Shown here in pieces: positions 32,362 through 44,753 of a stretch of DNA of 64,000 nucleotides. Position numbers and translations under genes: made by a program. How positions within the stretch are numbered: position 1 is the stretch's first letter; every line of letters begins with the position of its first letter. The DNA comes from Melieria omissa. Taxonomy: Eukaryota; Arthropoda; Insecta; Diptera; Ulidiidae. The notes beneath the pieces are model-generated. The model did no database searches. It saw only the letters and a program-made list of their open reading frames with translations, and was not told the DNA's origin. The stretch spans positions 85,846,450 to 85,910,449 of the forward strand of contig OZ020269.1 in assembly GCA_963971225.1 (NCBI GenBank). The letters run 5' to 3'.

Positions 32362-33162
32362 TTAGACTAGACTAGACTAGACTAGACTAGACTAGACTAG
32401 ACTAGACTAGACTAGACTAGACTTGACTTGACTAGACTAGACTAGACTAGACTTGACTAGACTAGACTAGACTAGACTAGACTAGACTAGACTAGACTAG
32501 ACTAGACTAGACTAGACTAGACTAGACTAGACTAGACTAGACTAGACTAGACTAGACTAGACTAGACTAGACTAGACTAGACTAGACTAGACTAGACTAG
32601 ACTAGACTAGACTAGACTAGACTAGACTAGACTAGACTAGACTAGACTAGACTAGACTAGACTAGACTAGACTAGACTAGACTAGACTAGACTAGACTAG
32701 ACTAGACTAGACTAGACTAGACTAGACTAGACTAGACTAGACTAGACTAGACTAGACTAGACTAGACTTGACTTGACTTGACTTGACTTGACTTGACTTG
32801 ACTTGACTTGACTTGACTTGACTTGACTTGACTAGACTTGACTAGACTAGACTAGACTAGACTAGACTAGACTAGACTAGACTAGACTAGACTAGACTAG
32901 ACTAGACTAGACTAGACTAGACTAGACTAGACTAGACTAGACTAGACTAGACTAGACTAGACTAGACTAGACTAGACTAGACTAGACTAGACTAGACTAG
33001 ACTAGACTAGACTAGACTAGACTAGACTAGACTAGACTAGACTAGACTAGACTAGACTAGACTAGACTAGACTAGACTAGACTTGACTTGACTTGACTTG
33101 ACTTGACTTGACTTGACTAGACTTGACTAGACTAGACTAGACTAGACTAGACTAGACTAGAT
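32362..33162. repeat. (CTAGA)n pentanucleotide satellite, about 160 units
   Basis: An almost perfect 800 bp array of ACTAG units, with ACTTG variant units grouped in blocks (32766-32830, 13 units; 33081-33115, 7 units; smaller ones near 32421-32455). It is flanked by degenerate ATTCG/ATTAG units to about 33185. TAG occurs in every frame on both strands, so it cannot code. Confidence 0.97.
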
Positions 33163-33687
33163 TCGATTCGATTATATTAGATTAGTAAAGTCAGACTGAC
33201 TGCGGCCTAGTGCCGACCGTCGAAATCTACTAATTACCTTCAAATCTAGCAATAAAAACAAACCTTAAACATTTTGTAAAATTTTAAGGTCCAACAAATG
33301 TGTGAAAATAATACAAAAGTAACGCAAAAATATGCATACAGCATACAAACTCAACAAATGGATGGAGTTAAAGAGAGATTGGCATAAAAAGCACTTAAAG
33401 TTTTGGTCTTTTATTGCTAATTTTTTATGTCTTAGCACCTGAAACACCTAAACACCTAAAAGTCAATGGACAAAATTTGCAAAGCAACCATCAAAAAAGA
33501 AATATCAGTCAATAACGAGAAGCCAAAAGCCAGTGGCAGCAACGCTGACTAAGCACAGTTAGAATGTCTTTGTTTGGAGCGTTTTGTCGGCTTCTTTTTC
33601 TATAGTCTGCGTCTAACAGTGTTTCTATTGTTCTCATGTCTGGATACACGTGTCGCTCAACAAAGCTTAACAAAAAATTTGCCTCTG
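33163..33687. other. non-coding stretch between two simple arrays
   Basis: Mixed AT-rich sequence; no feature recognised. Confidence 0.5.
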
Positions 33688-33705
33688 TGAGTGTGTGTGT
33701 GTGTG

Positions 33706-33743
<38 letters not shown>

Positions 33744-33754
33744 TGAGTGTGTGT

Positions 33755-33785
<31 letters not shown>

Positions 33786-33823
33786 AGTGAGTGTGTGTGT
33801 GTGAGTGTGTGTGTGTGTGTGTG
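33688..33823. repeat. (GT)n microsatellite with GAGTGT interruptions
   Basis: GTGTGT runs are broken at intervals by GTGAGTGAGTGT or GTGAGTGT, with a larger pattern partly repeated. Translated ORFs across it are His/Thr artefacts. Confidence 0.95.
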
Positions 33824-34309
33824 TACGATTCGACATTAGCATGCGGCATTAGCCAATTGCCAGTTTAGATACAAATTGAATTTTTGCCATAATTAAGGAG
33901 ATTATGGCAAACTAGAAATGGGCTCAAGTGAGCACAGAAGCCTCTACGTGTGACAGTAATTATGCAATTATGACACTTTGATTGGTATTTTTTGGCAATC
34001 GGACAAGCGCCAGTCGTTGACAATTTTTATGGCAACTGTCATTAGGCCTAAAATTATAGCAATCATTTAACTGAAATGACAATTTATGATTGTTTTAGTT
34101 ATAAATATTTGGAACGCTATGGATTTTTGTATCATTTGAAATTTTGCAGTTTACGGCAATTTAGCTCAGTTGCTATAATGCCGAAATATAAATATAAAAT
34201 GCAGAAATATTAAACCGATATTGGGTTGAATAAAAAAACACTGCAAAACTATTGTTTAGTTTTCAGTTTGTAGACAATTGCATATTTTATTGATCGTTTT
34301 GGTATAAAA

Positions 34310-36450
34310 TTTTAGTTTATAGCAACTTTCTGCAGTAAGCACATCTGTAAATCTGCATTAATATGCAAAGTTAAAATTGAAGGAGAGTGAAAATCATGAA
34401 AAACTGAAACAAAGTTCAAAAACTCAGAAAAATTTCGATTTTTTGATTTATAGTAAACTTTATAACTATCATTAAGCTAATTAAGCACCGCTAATTTTTA
34501 ATGTCTCTATTTAAAGACTATATTTAAAAATTTTGTTTGCAATCATAAGTCAAATTAAGCTATAAAACTTTGTTTCTGTCTAAGAAAAAAAATTACCTCA
34601 ACAAATTATTATAGCAAGTTCTCCTTAAAAATGAATCATTGAATCACTTTTCTACAAAAAGCATACAGTAATGTGACATTTCAGTGTATCGGAGATGTGT
34701 TTTAAATATCTGGTACATGTTATTAAAATTTGTAATTATTTTCGACAATTATAGCAACTTTTAGCGCAGCAACTTTATATAAAACTCGTTACTATAAGCT
34801 TCAAATGGGATAAATATGTACATTAAAAAGTGATTTTCTAAGAAATATATTTGTTATACTCAGATACTCGTTATTATAGCAAGTTTTAATAAACTCAAAA
34901 ATGAAAATTTTTCCATAACGCGTAACATTTTATACGCTGAAGAGTTTAAGATAGAAGTAAACTAATAATGAAATATATTTAATGCGTTAATAGCAACATG
35001 CATTAATTATAGCAACTTTATATGGAGCAACAAAAAATTCTTAGTCATAAAAATAGCTCAGCCTGCATTAAAAAAATGCAACAATTTAATATATAAATAA
35101 TATAATAATAATAATACTAATAATAATATATAAACTCTTCGTTTATAGCAACTTGCACCAATTATGGCAGCTCCTAGTGAGACAAAAAATAATTTCCATC
35201 AAGCAACTGAGTCAATTTATTCGAAAAATCAACCGATTGTATTCTGAAGAAAGAGTTTATAGCAACCGGTACTGGTTATAGCAACTTTAAGTTCATCACA
35301 CAACATATTTTCTTTGAGTAATAAAAACCGTTCATTAGAACTTACTGGACGTGCACAAAAGAAAATCTTCGGTATTCGGAAATCACAGCATTTTACATAA
35401 ATTATGGCAAAATTTAGTTATAGCAACTTTCATTTCATTACAAAACACATATTCTTTGAACAACATATATTAATTATTAATAATACATGCTCAGTACTTC
35501 AACAAAAAAATTTTTAAATTTAATATGAATGTTTTATAGTAACTTCCACCGATTATAGCAGCTCTTAATGAGATAAAAATCGTTTCCAAAGTCAAATTAT
35601 TCAGAAAATCACCAGATTCTACTCTGAAGAAACGCAAAAACATGCATTATGACGGGTTTATAGCTACCGGCGCTGATTATAGCAACTCTAAGTTCATCAC
35701 AAAATACATTTTCTTTGAACATCAAATAATAATTCTTCATAAAACAAGCTCAGTGCTGCATCAAAAAATCCAAGAAATTAATATGAAGATTTTATAGTAA
35801 CTTCCGCCAATTATAGCAGCTATTTGTGAGACGAAAAATCATATCTAAATACAAATTATTTGAAAAACCAAACGATTACACTCTGAAGAAGAACAAAAAA
35901 TTCATTATGAAGAGTTTATAGCAACCGGCGCTTGTTATAGCAAATTGAACTTTATCACAAAATGCATTTTTTTAACAACAAAAGCGAATTATTAAAAAAA
36001 CTAGCTGAACATGCACTAAAGAAAGTCTTCATAGCATTTGGAAATCATAACATTCAACATTAATTATGGCAAAACTTGGTTATAGAAACTCTAAGTAAAT
36101 TACAAAGCACATTTTCTTTAAACAACTAATATTAATTCTTTATAAAACTTGCTCAGTGCTACATCAAAAAATCTAAGAAATTAATAGGACAAATTTATAG
36201 CAACTTCCACTGATTATAGGAACTCTCAGTGAGACGAAAAAGAATTTTCATCAAGCAAAGTAAAGAAAAACACAAAATGTATTATGAAAAGTTTATAACA
36301 ACCGACGCTGATTATAGCAACTTTAAGTTCATTACAAAACACATTTTCTTCAAACAACAAAAACGAATTATTCAAAAAACTAACTATACATATACAAAAG
36401 AAAATCTTTATAGCATCCGGAAATAGCATTCAACATAAATTATGGCAAAA
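34310..36450. repeat. degenerate complex repeat built around TTATAGCAACTT
   Basis: The word (A/T)TTATAGCAAC or a close variant (TTATGGCA, TTATAGCAG) recurs many times. Larger segments recur in the same order: AGTTTATAGCAACCGG(C)GCT followed by AACTTTAAGTTCATCACAAA (about 35261, 35656, 35911, 36289), alternating with TTTATAGTAACTTCCACCGA followed by TTATAGCAGCTC(T)TAGTGAGA (about 35143, 35533, 35791, 36190). Spacings are uneven (255-395 bp). The left half (34,310-35,000) has only isolated words. The ORFs at 36226-36429 on both strands are by-products. Confidence 0.75.
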
Positions 36451-39050
36451 CTTGAATGTGCTGTGTCATTAGCACTGCCGCACTATCGATTACCAAAGGA
36501 AATTGTTCTTTGGCCAACAACAAAAACCAACAAGTCAACGAACAGACATAATCGACTGCACTTAAATACAAACAAATGATTTCCATCATCAACACCGGAG
36601 ATTGAGCAAACTTCTTTTCACCAAATGCGACTTGCAGGCATTTTAAGTTTGCGCCATTAATGGGCGCCTCGCCTCGTTAGCCACGTAATTAGGGCGCCTC
36701 GATTATGCTATAATATATTTTTTTTTAAATATCATTTTGGCGAGACGGCAGCCCGACGTTGCACAATAATATTGTCGCTGTGTGGGTTGTGTCGACAGGC
36801 AGTTAATTTCCCAAATTGATCACATAAAGTGGTTATTACGCGTCGCTTGTTAGTCAATTTCCTCCCGAAAGAAAAGCACCGCACATGTCAGCTGCTGTGC
36901 GCTTGTGACCTCACTTTGGGTCGAATTGTTGCGACAGTCAACAGACAATGCGACCCGACCGACTTTGACCAATTTTCACGCACTAGTTTCTTGCGTAAGA
37001 CGCACGCAGCATGTGTTGGCTCATTTTCCTAATAGAATAGAAATAAATTGCATTTTGTCACGCTTCGGCTTTCCGGTCTGCTTTACCAGATCCTGTCGCA
37101 TTCGTCAAAGTTGCTGCGCACTGACAACTAACCCGTTTCGTGCGTGTAGCACTTTGCACTTTTGTACGCCATTTCGCATATTTATGGCTTTTGCAAACTT
37201 CAGCCATTTCCTGCTGCTTGCCGCACTTTCCCTGCGCCATGCAGGATTTCTATGGCTTTGTACGAAATTTTATGGCATTGTCTCTCGACTGATTTGCATA
37301 ATTTCGGTGTCGTTCTCCTCCGGTTTGGAGCATAAAAATTGGCGCATGTTATCCTGTTGTCTGCCTGTTTTGTGTTGCTTTTGCTTGTGACCAAGTTGTG
37401 GGCGTTTAAATGGGCAGCTTAAATATTTTACAGTTGTAGTTTTATAGTCATTGTTGGTAGCAGCAAATGGTTGGGGGTTGCTAATGTTTTTTAAAGCTGT
37501 AAACTTGGGAATAGTGCTTTAGAGGAAAAGTAAGTTGATTCCGATGTACATAAAATGACAAAAAAAAAAGGAAAACAATTGGAGAGTTTCAGTTGGTTTC
37601 AAACGACTCATTTTTATTCGGCACAAAGGACGAAACTTTGTGTGACATTGATAGTGAAATTTAAAGTTCCACTGATAGTTAAAACTTTAGTATGGTAGAA
37701 CATTCGAACCCGGTATTTTGAAATTTAAAATTTTGGTACTTTTACTCTTCCTAGAAGTCCCAGAATTACAGTATTTCGAACTATTCCATTCATGTTCTAT
37801 TCATAGTATTTCACAGACAATCGCTCTCGGCCATGTCTGCGCCCAGTTTCAATGACCTCTTGCACTCAAAACCAAATCATTCAGCACCGCTTGGGTTGGT
37901 CCACTGAACATTCAAATCTTTCCACTCTCCACACATACACACACAGTGAACTGAATTATTCTCGCTTCACAATCGCTCCAGCGGCCAACAATTGATTTAC
38001 AATTCATTACGAATTCTTTATGCCACACAAATCGCCACTAAAGTGCTCTGCTCATTGTTATTGCTGCTTGTAAGTGTGTGTAATGTTGTGTTCATTTGGT
38101 GAGCGTTTCGTTCGTGAATCGCCAATGTAATGGTTTGTATATATATGCGAATTGCCGATTAGCGACTGTCTTTTATAAAATGCAATTTTTATCTTCATTT
38201 GATTTTTGCAGTGCAGCCAGTTGCATTATTTGTGCGAGCGCTGCAGTCTTCAGGCTTTCGTTTTCATTGCTGCTTGTTGAAGAAATGTAAATTGTAAATT
38301 GAAAGTCACAGAGTTATTTATCGTTTTATTTATTTGTTGTTTATTTGTTGTCTTTGTTTTTGTTTTATGTACATAGTTTCGCTTGTCATTTCCTTGTGCC
38401 CGAATCATTTGACTATTTACATTTCACTCAGAACGAACCCTTTTTGTTTGCTTACTCAATAGTTAAGATTATTTTATAACGAATTTGTTGTATTTCTATG
38501 CTAAATTGCTGGTTTTGCAGCAAAAAAAATATTTTAAAACTAAACACAATTTTAATGCTGAACCATTTTGTTTGCTGTTGTTGTGATAAGACGTTTCTAT
38601 TGGATGTGCAGTGCAGCCAAGCCGACCGGATGTTGTGTGCCATTTTCGGCCGTCGACTGTTTAGTGCGTTTTGCTGACATTGCATGTGTGTTTGGGTTTT
38701 GAGTGTTGATGTGTTGCGATAAGATGACAACTGCCTAAGTGTATATCCAAATAAAGATAAATATGAACAAACGAAAGTGAATTCATATTTTGGAATTCAT
38801 AACCTCACTTTTCTTTTTGAAGCAAAATATTGTTTTACTATCCACTACTCATGTGGCTTGATTGAATAAATAAATAACTTTCAAAAAAGGATACGATTAA
38901 GATGAAGGCACTTCGAATGAACTCAAAGCATATGGTGCGCCACTAATTGAGGTTAGGTTTGGTAAGAGTGGACAGCTTATGCTAACAACAGCCCATTGGT
39001 CTCGTGAGAATAATAAAATATTTGTTTTAAAATTTGCTAAAGTTAGAAAC
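36451..39050. other. non-coding stretch with unique islands
   Basis: GC-richer islands at about 36,460-37,450 and 37,800-38,760. A + strand open frame (36905-37390) has no ATG near its start and no recognisable domain, and the minus strand is also open there. No gene supported. Confidence 0.45.
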
Positions 39051-39051
39051 C

Positions 39052-39240
39052 TTTAACCCATTAGCGTTTGAATGGACCTTTGGAAGACTTTTTTTATTAA
39101 ATTAATGAATTAAAATTATGTAAACTTTTGAAATCTCTTCAATCAAAATTAGCCCTATGTTAATTTGTTAAAGTAACAAACCCTTAACCCATTAGCGTCT
39201 GAATGCAGTTTTGTAAGACCTTTTTTAAGCAACTTTTTTG
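39052..39240. repeat. 131 bp two-copy tandem repeat
   Basis: TTAACCCATTAGCGTTTGAATG (shortened: CCCATTAGCGT(T/C)TGAATG) occurs near 39056 and 39187, each followed by TTTTGTAAGAC/TTTGGAAGAC and a T-rich tract. Confidence 0.65.
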
Positions 39241-39339
39241 GTTAAAATCCGAACGTCTAAAAAATTAATCTCAATGAGTTCTGGCGTATAATTCTCGGAA
39301 CTTTTAAAGTCTGCAATCAAAGTTTTATAAAAATTCAAT

Positions 39340-39900
39340 TTGAAACACTTTATCCATTTATCTATTTCACAAGGAGCTTTATCCATCGTAACCAGAAACG
39401 ATGTAATAACCAGTAGGACTCAATACTGGGAAAACCTACCAGGCTTAGAACGTTCCAAGACGGATTTCGGTTCATTTAGCAAGAAAAGATTTGAGGAATA
39501 TATAAGTCTTTTAAAGAACAAACTAAGGATTATTTCAGATATGTTGATAGGGCGTTGTAGGTCGGGTTAACATCTAACCAGACTAGGAATTCGTGAAAAG
39601 ATTTGAGGAATATATAAGTCTTTCAAAGAACAAACTAAGGATTATTTCAGATATGCTGATAGGGAATTGAAGATAGAATTATCATCTAACTAGACAAGGA
39701 ATTCGCGAAAAAGAAAATTGCAGGTTTTGCTGGCTTGGCCATGTCTTCCGTTTAAACTCTGAGGAAAAAGATGCTCGACGCGGTAGCTGGAGGTTGAAGG
39801 CGAAGAGGTAGACAATTTCTCCGATGGAATGCACCAAGTTGAGGATGTCTTTTCATCTCTAGGAGGCTCACGTGGCATATCGTAACCCGGTAACTGGTCC
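39340..39900 (+). pseudogene. decayed non-LTR retrotransposon relic (RNase H end plus possible RTE-type end)
   Basis: The frame to 39570 ends QYWENLPGLERSKTDFGSFS, then KKRFEEYISLLKNKLRIISD and GRCRSG-stop-HLTRLGI, resembling the C-terminal part of LINE RNase H domains. The block from GAAAAGATTTGAGGAATATA is tandemly duplicated with a 110 bp period (39484-39593 and 39594-39703). Downstream, RFCWLGHVFRLNSEEKDARR resembles the tail of RTE-type polyproteins. It is either a mosaic of two relics or one decayed element. Stops and frame changes rule out function. Confidence 0.45.
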
Positions 39901-40049
39901 ATGGACCATCGTATCCATGGACTCTTAACACAGACTCATAAACCCATAGGTTTCAATGAAATTTTTGCGCAAACTTCAGTAGTTGATTTTTCACCCAAAG
40001 GTTTTTCAAGCTTAGCAAAACTTTAAGATTTCATGGTATGAGTTAAAAG

Positions 40050-40880
40050 TTAGTCTTAAAGGTCTAAGTAGATCCAAGGAAGCTATACCACTTCCATAGA
40101 ATACGTGTTTTTGGGCTCAAACCCCTTTTAACAAAATAAAGTGAGGTTCTCGAGCAAATGAATTGAATGAACGAATGCGTTAGTCTTGAAATGGGTAAAT
40201 GGGTCTTAAGCTGATACATCAAACAAAACTTCAGTAGAACCGTGATTTCTAGAACCGAAGCTTCTTTAAGTCCAACAAAATTTGAGGCTCTCGACCAAAT
40301 GAGATGAGTGAATGTTGTAATATCAGCGCAGCAGAGCAAATCCAAAGAAGATACACCAGTTTTTATGGGAAATCTACAGTAGAATCTTGATTTATATCTA
40401 AAACTTCTTCTTGAAGTAAAGAAAATTTGAGCAGATTTGAGCTCACTTTGAGATGAGCTCATGTTTGAAATGAGTCAATGAGTGAATCTTGAATTAGGTG
40501 AGAAGCTGAGTGGATCCATTAACACCACATCAGTTTCCATATATTCGAAAACTTCACAAGAGTCTTGATTTGCACCAAATTGAAGTCGCACCAAATTTAA
40601 GCAGAATTAAGCTCACTTGCTTAAACCATGACCTTGAAATTATAACAACAAAAACTGGAAACTCGAAGTTTCTTTGAGCCCAAAGAAGTTTGGTTCTCTC
40701 TAGCAAGTAAAGAATGTGAGTGAAAGAATGAATTTTGAAATGGTTTAGGTTGGTTGGAAAGTATACCAGTTTTTCTTCGAACCCTGATTTCTAGTTCAAA
40801 ACTTTACTCCAAATTAGAAACTCACTTATCTCAAGAAAGATATATAAGTAGGTCTTGAAATGGACCACTTCGCAGTCCAC
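40050..40880. repeat. degenerate tandem array, units roughly 130-190 bp
   Basis: Recurring words are GTGAATC/ATGAATCTTGAAATGGGT(A), AGATCCAA(G)GAAG, CTTGATTTCTAGAAC, ACTTCTTT(A/G)AG(C/T)CCAA and AAATTTGAGGCTCTCG(A)CCAAAT, in the same order about five times. Strongly drifted. The minus-strand ORF at 40064-40462 lies inside it and is a by-product. Confidence 0.6.
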
Positions 40881-42054
40881 AGATTGTGAATATTTCTTCG
40901 TTGAACTTTACGCTGAATTTGCTGTTTGTTGTTGTCTATGTCAACATTCAAACTTTTAACCTTTTGCCTAATCAAAGCACATTTATTAAAAATGTACATT
41001 GATTATTAAATTTGTTAATTAAATTTGTTAAATTTATAAGAATTCTTTAAATTCCAAAGTTATCGAAATTATAAGCAAAATTCTCGCATAACGTCATTCC
41101 GCCTCACCTGATCTGAGCGAAAAAAACGCTAACCCCACATCAAAGTAACATAACCTCACAATCGCCAACCATGAGCCAAATGTACACTTATCTTTAGTGG
41201 CAATTCCGCACCTTGCGACTTGCAACCATTGGGTGTGACAAGTTGTCACAAAAAGCCGACAACAGCTTGCGAAATGCCAAATGTAAAATATGTAAAGTAA
41301 AAAAACAAAAACAAACGACAGTCTGGCAACAAGTGTACATACGTACATGTGTAAGTATGTGTAAGGAAAACCGCGGCGGCGCATAAAAACTGATCAGCGT
41401 CGAGGCTCGCCGCACCAAATGACCAAACACACTTGCGACCAATAAAAAAACGACAGTCGAGCGACAGAATTACGCACAGTGGGCGCATATGGGCTCCCAA
41501 GTTCCGAAACAACAACAAGAGGCAGAAACAACAACTACTCGAACAGGCGCGCATTCCAGAGTTCTTTCATTGCTTGCACACATTTCGCCAAAACTTTATC
41601 ACATTTTCGCAGTAGAACTTGCGAACCGCTCCCAGCAAACAACAACAACAGCAATAACAAACAAATAAATAAAAATAACAAATAATAATAACAATAGTAA
41701 AATACCAACAAAAGACATTGCGAAACCAACGCCAACACACGATTGTGCAGAATTGCGCGTTTGTTGTTTTGTCGTGGTGGTTGTTGTTATTGCAATGTTG
41801 AGTTGTTGTTTTTGCTACGCTTTTCAGTGGAACTCAAATAAAATTTGAAAATACTTTCAATTTTCATTTGATGCCACCTCCGCATCTCTTATCAGCATTA
41901 AGGTCGAAGTTGTTTGCAGGCGCCGGGATTTCGGGATTTCCAAATGTGAGTATGAATATTTAAGTATTTTCGGATTTTTTGGGTGTTTTTATAACTGTTT
42001 TGGTGACAAATTTTGTAAGCTTTTACATGATGTTTTTATAATTGAATGAAAATA
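40881..42054. other. unique island, non-coding as far as visible
   Basis: GC-richer DNA at 41,100-41,950 with (AAC)n and (AAT)n runs. Overlapping minus-strand ORFs of 82-102 codons in different frames show no domain. No gene supported. Confidence 0.45.
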
Positions 42055-42905
42055 ATACAGACAATTAAAACGATTTTAAGTTTTTCATCAAAAATTTTAA
42101 AAATTAAAATTATTTTTAAAATAATTTAAATTAAAAATAATATTATTTTTGAAAAATATTGAAAAAAATTATAAAAGGCAGACAAGTGAAAATGTATAAC
42201 ATTTTGATGTTTTATTGAAAGATATTAAAAAGTGATGTTTTTTTAAAAAATAATTGGAAAATTCATGATTTTAAGTTTTTCAGCGAAAAATTAAGATATT
42301 AAAATATTAAAATTATTTTTAAAATAACTTGAATGAAAAATGAAATTATTTTTCAAGGTTTAGTTGGTTTTAGTTTCTAAGGTTCAAAGAAAAATATTAA
42401 AAAAAATTATAAAAGGCAGACAAGTGAAAATAGATAACATTTTGATGTTTTTTTGAAAGACATTAAAAAGTGATGTTTTTTAATAATTGGAAAATTCATG
42501 ATTTTACGTTTTTCATCGAAAAATTAAAATATTAAAATTCTAAAAAAACTTGAATGAAAAATGAAATTATTTTTCAAGGTTTAGTTGGTATAAGTTTTCA
42601 AGGTTCAAAGTTAAAAAATATTGAAAAAAAATTATAAAAGACAGACAAGTGAAAATAGATAACATTTTGATGTTTTTTTGAAAGACATTAAAAAATGATG
42701 ATTTTTTTAATAATTGCAAAATTCATGATTTTAAGTTTTTCATCGAAAAATTAAAATATTCAAATATTAAAATTATTTTTAAAATAACTTGAATGAAATA
42801 TGAAATTATTTTTCAATGTTTTTAGTTGGTTGGTTTTAGTTGAAAAATATTGAAAACAAATATAAAAGGCTGACATACATATATTACAAATGAAACTATA
42901 TAACA
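42055..42905. repeat. tandem array, about 3.5 units of 225-238 bp
   Basis: ATAAAAGGCAGACAAGTGAA occurs at about 42171, 42409, 42634 (AGACAG variant) and in decayed form at 42862. Each is followed by TAACATTTTGATGTTTT, GAAAGA(T/C)ATTAAAAA, ATTCATGATTTTAAGTTTTT and AAATTATTTTTCAAGGTTTA. Confidence 0.85.
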
Positions 42906-44598
42906 TTTTGATGTTTTAATGGGCTGTAAGGTCGGTGCACTTTTCTGACTTTTTCAAAGAACTAAAAACAGTTTTATGATGCTATTCAAACACAAACCCC
43001 TCCTATCGTATGTCTGGATGAGGTCAGAGGTCCCTAAAGAGGTCAACAAACTGTTGAGGACACGACGGCGTTAAGTAAAGCTTCACTGTCCTCACAACCC
43101 ATTCAAGCATCAACATCATCTCATCGAACTCAACTGTTTCCCTGGTTTCGGGAATTCGGGATCCAGGTAGTGAATGCCCTAATCGGCAGACAACACCGGC
43201 AACGCAGTGAGCGCTGCCGCAGTTGTCAAAATACGTGCGGTGCGTTCAGCTTATGTCAAAATGTCATTTAGCGCTGTCATGACAATGCAAACAATGTAAC
43301 AGCATTGCCCTCCCCCCCACCAATTCTACCAACTGAACAGCAATTCGTGGCGTTTTTAACGCATCACCGATTTTCGCATAAAATTTTATCGTAAATCTCA
43401 AATTACTCGGCAACAAGACCAGGAGCCATACAGAACCGGCTGACTGACGGCCAGTCCGGCTTTAATTAATGGTAATTAGAAAATTTCATGACAATCTGTC
43501 AATTTACATTTAATTGGTATTAATTTCTCTGCTACGGTTCCGTATCGCAATTGTCCCCCCGTCCGTTCGTCGAGCCCCGAATGCCGCGGCACAGATCGCC
43601 ATCGCGGCGGTGGGCAGTCAAGCGTGTCCAAGCGGTAGATTGAGTTTTTGAGTTTTACTAAAACAGGTAATCGATTTGTTTGAGTTCTGTGTAAAATAAG
43701 ACTTTGTAATTATTTTGTTTACGAGGTGCTCGCTGATTGCCGGAAAGCGCAATAATGGGTAATATTGAAATAGTTGCAATTGTTGCAGAATTTTCTATCG
43801 TTTGAATTTCAGTAGTTAAGAATATAATTGTATTTTGATTTTTGAGGAAATGTGTTTTTAAACCAAAATTTAAACTCCTTAAAACATAAATTATAAAAAT
43901 AAATAAAGTACAAAAACAAAATAACAAATTAAATACTTTTGTACGTTTTCTTAATTTGCGCTTAAAATACTGGAAATGATTTAAAATTGATTGAAAACTA
44001 TAAAGAAACAAATAAAAGAGAAAACATAGAAAACTTGAGCCTCACTTGAACAGGAAAAAACATAAACACTAAAGCCAAAAATTAACTTTTCTAATAGAAA
44101 ACAAACTAGCATTCTAAAACCTCAATTCTAAATATGAAAGAAAAGAATACAGCAGGTGAAAATATAAAAAAAAAATAAAAGAAAGAAAATATTGAAAACG
44201 AAGAAAAGAAAGCGAAGAAAGCAAAGAAATATTGAAAAAGAAAACTTAGTTGAAAAATACGAAAATCATATAGTTTCAGTTGTCACAAAATTCCGTCATA
44301 AATAAAAAGTCATAAATTAAAGCCACAATGAATTAAAAAACCATAGAAATCCTAACTAATAAGCAATTTCCAGTCTATTTTTTTAAATGTGGAAATTTTC
44401 AAGACAAATTTATCCAAAATGCCCGAAAAAAAGAGAAAACTTTGGCATTTACAAAAACAATTTTAAAGAAAAAACATAGAAAATCTAAAAAACAATCTTC
44501 AGTTTGTAAGTGAAAAATCATCGTCCATTCTATCATTGAAAACTTGAAAATTCTTATGACAAATTAAACCCACGAATTCCAAAAAGTTTTCAAATATT
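42906..44598. other. non-coding stretch
   Basis: A GC-richer island at about 43,010-43,640, then strongly A-rich DNA. The minus-strand ORF at 43658-44011 is low-complexity Phe/Ile/Leu and has no support. Confidence 0.45.
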
Positions 44599-44753
44599 CA
44601 GTGGAGCACACCGCAAAGGGTTTTGGGGGTCCAACCAACCCAACGACATACAAAAATTGTTCTTTCAAAATACGGTTTCAAATGAGATTGGGTGTAAAAG
44701 TTGTGCACAAAGCCCACTTCAACCCCCCAAATGAAATTCTGTGTGCGCCACTG
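44599..44753 (+). mobile_element. 155 bp CAGTGGCG-family MITE, copy B
   Basis: The left end CAGTGGAGCACAC and the right end (on the complement) CAGTGGCGCACAC form a 13 bp terminal inverted repeat with one mismatch. The interior is unlike any ORF, and it shares most of its sequence with copy A at 32,226. A CAGTGGCG end is common among hAT-like MITEs in insects, but no 8 bp target duplication is visible, so the superfamily is open. Confidence 0.65.

Noticed and set aside
33657..33849. ORFs of Thr/His repeats and possible CRISPR-like spacing
   Set aside because: This is a plain (GT)n microsatellite in a eukaryotic genome; there are no spacers or cas genes.
36905..37390. 161-codon + strand open frame
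   Set aside because: It starts at a non-ATG codon, has no domain, is Cys/Phe/Leu-rich like translated non-coding DNA, and the opposite strand is open too.
39340..39570. Intact small gene from the 76-codon ORF
   Set aside because: It matches the C-terminal pattern of LINE RNase H, begins without ATG in a repeat-rich context, and is followed by a stop inside the motif; treated as a relic.
41094..41554. Overlapping minus-strand ORFs of 82-102 codons
   Set aside because: Three frames are open at once with no domain or coding bias; most likely chance in a unique non-coding island.
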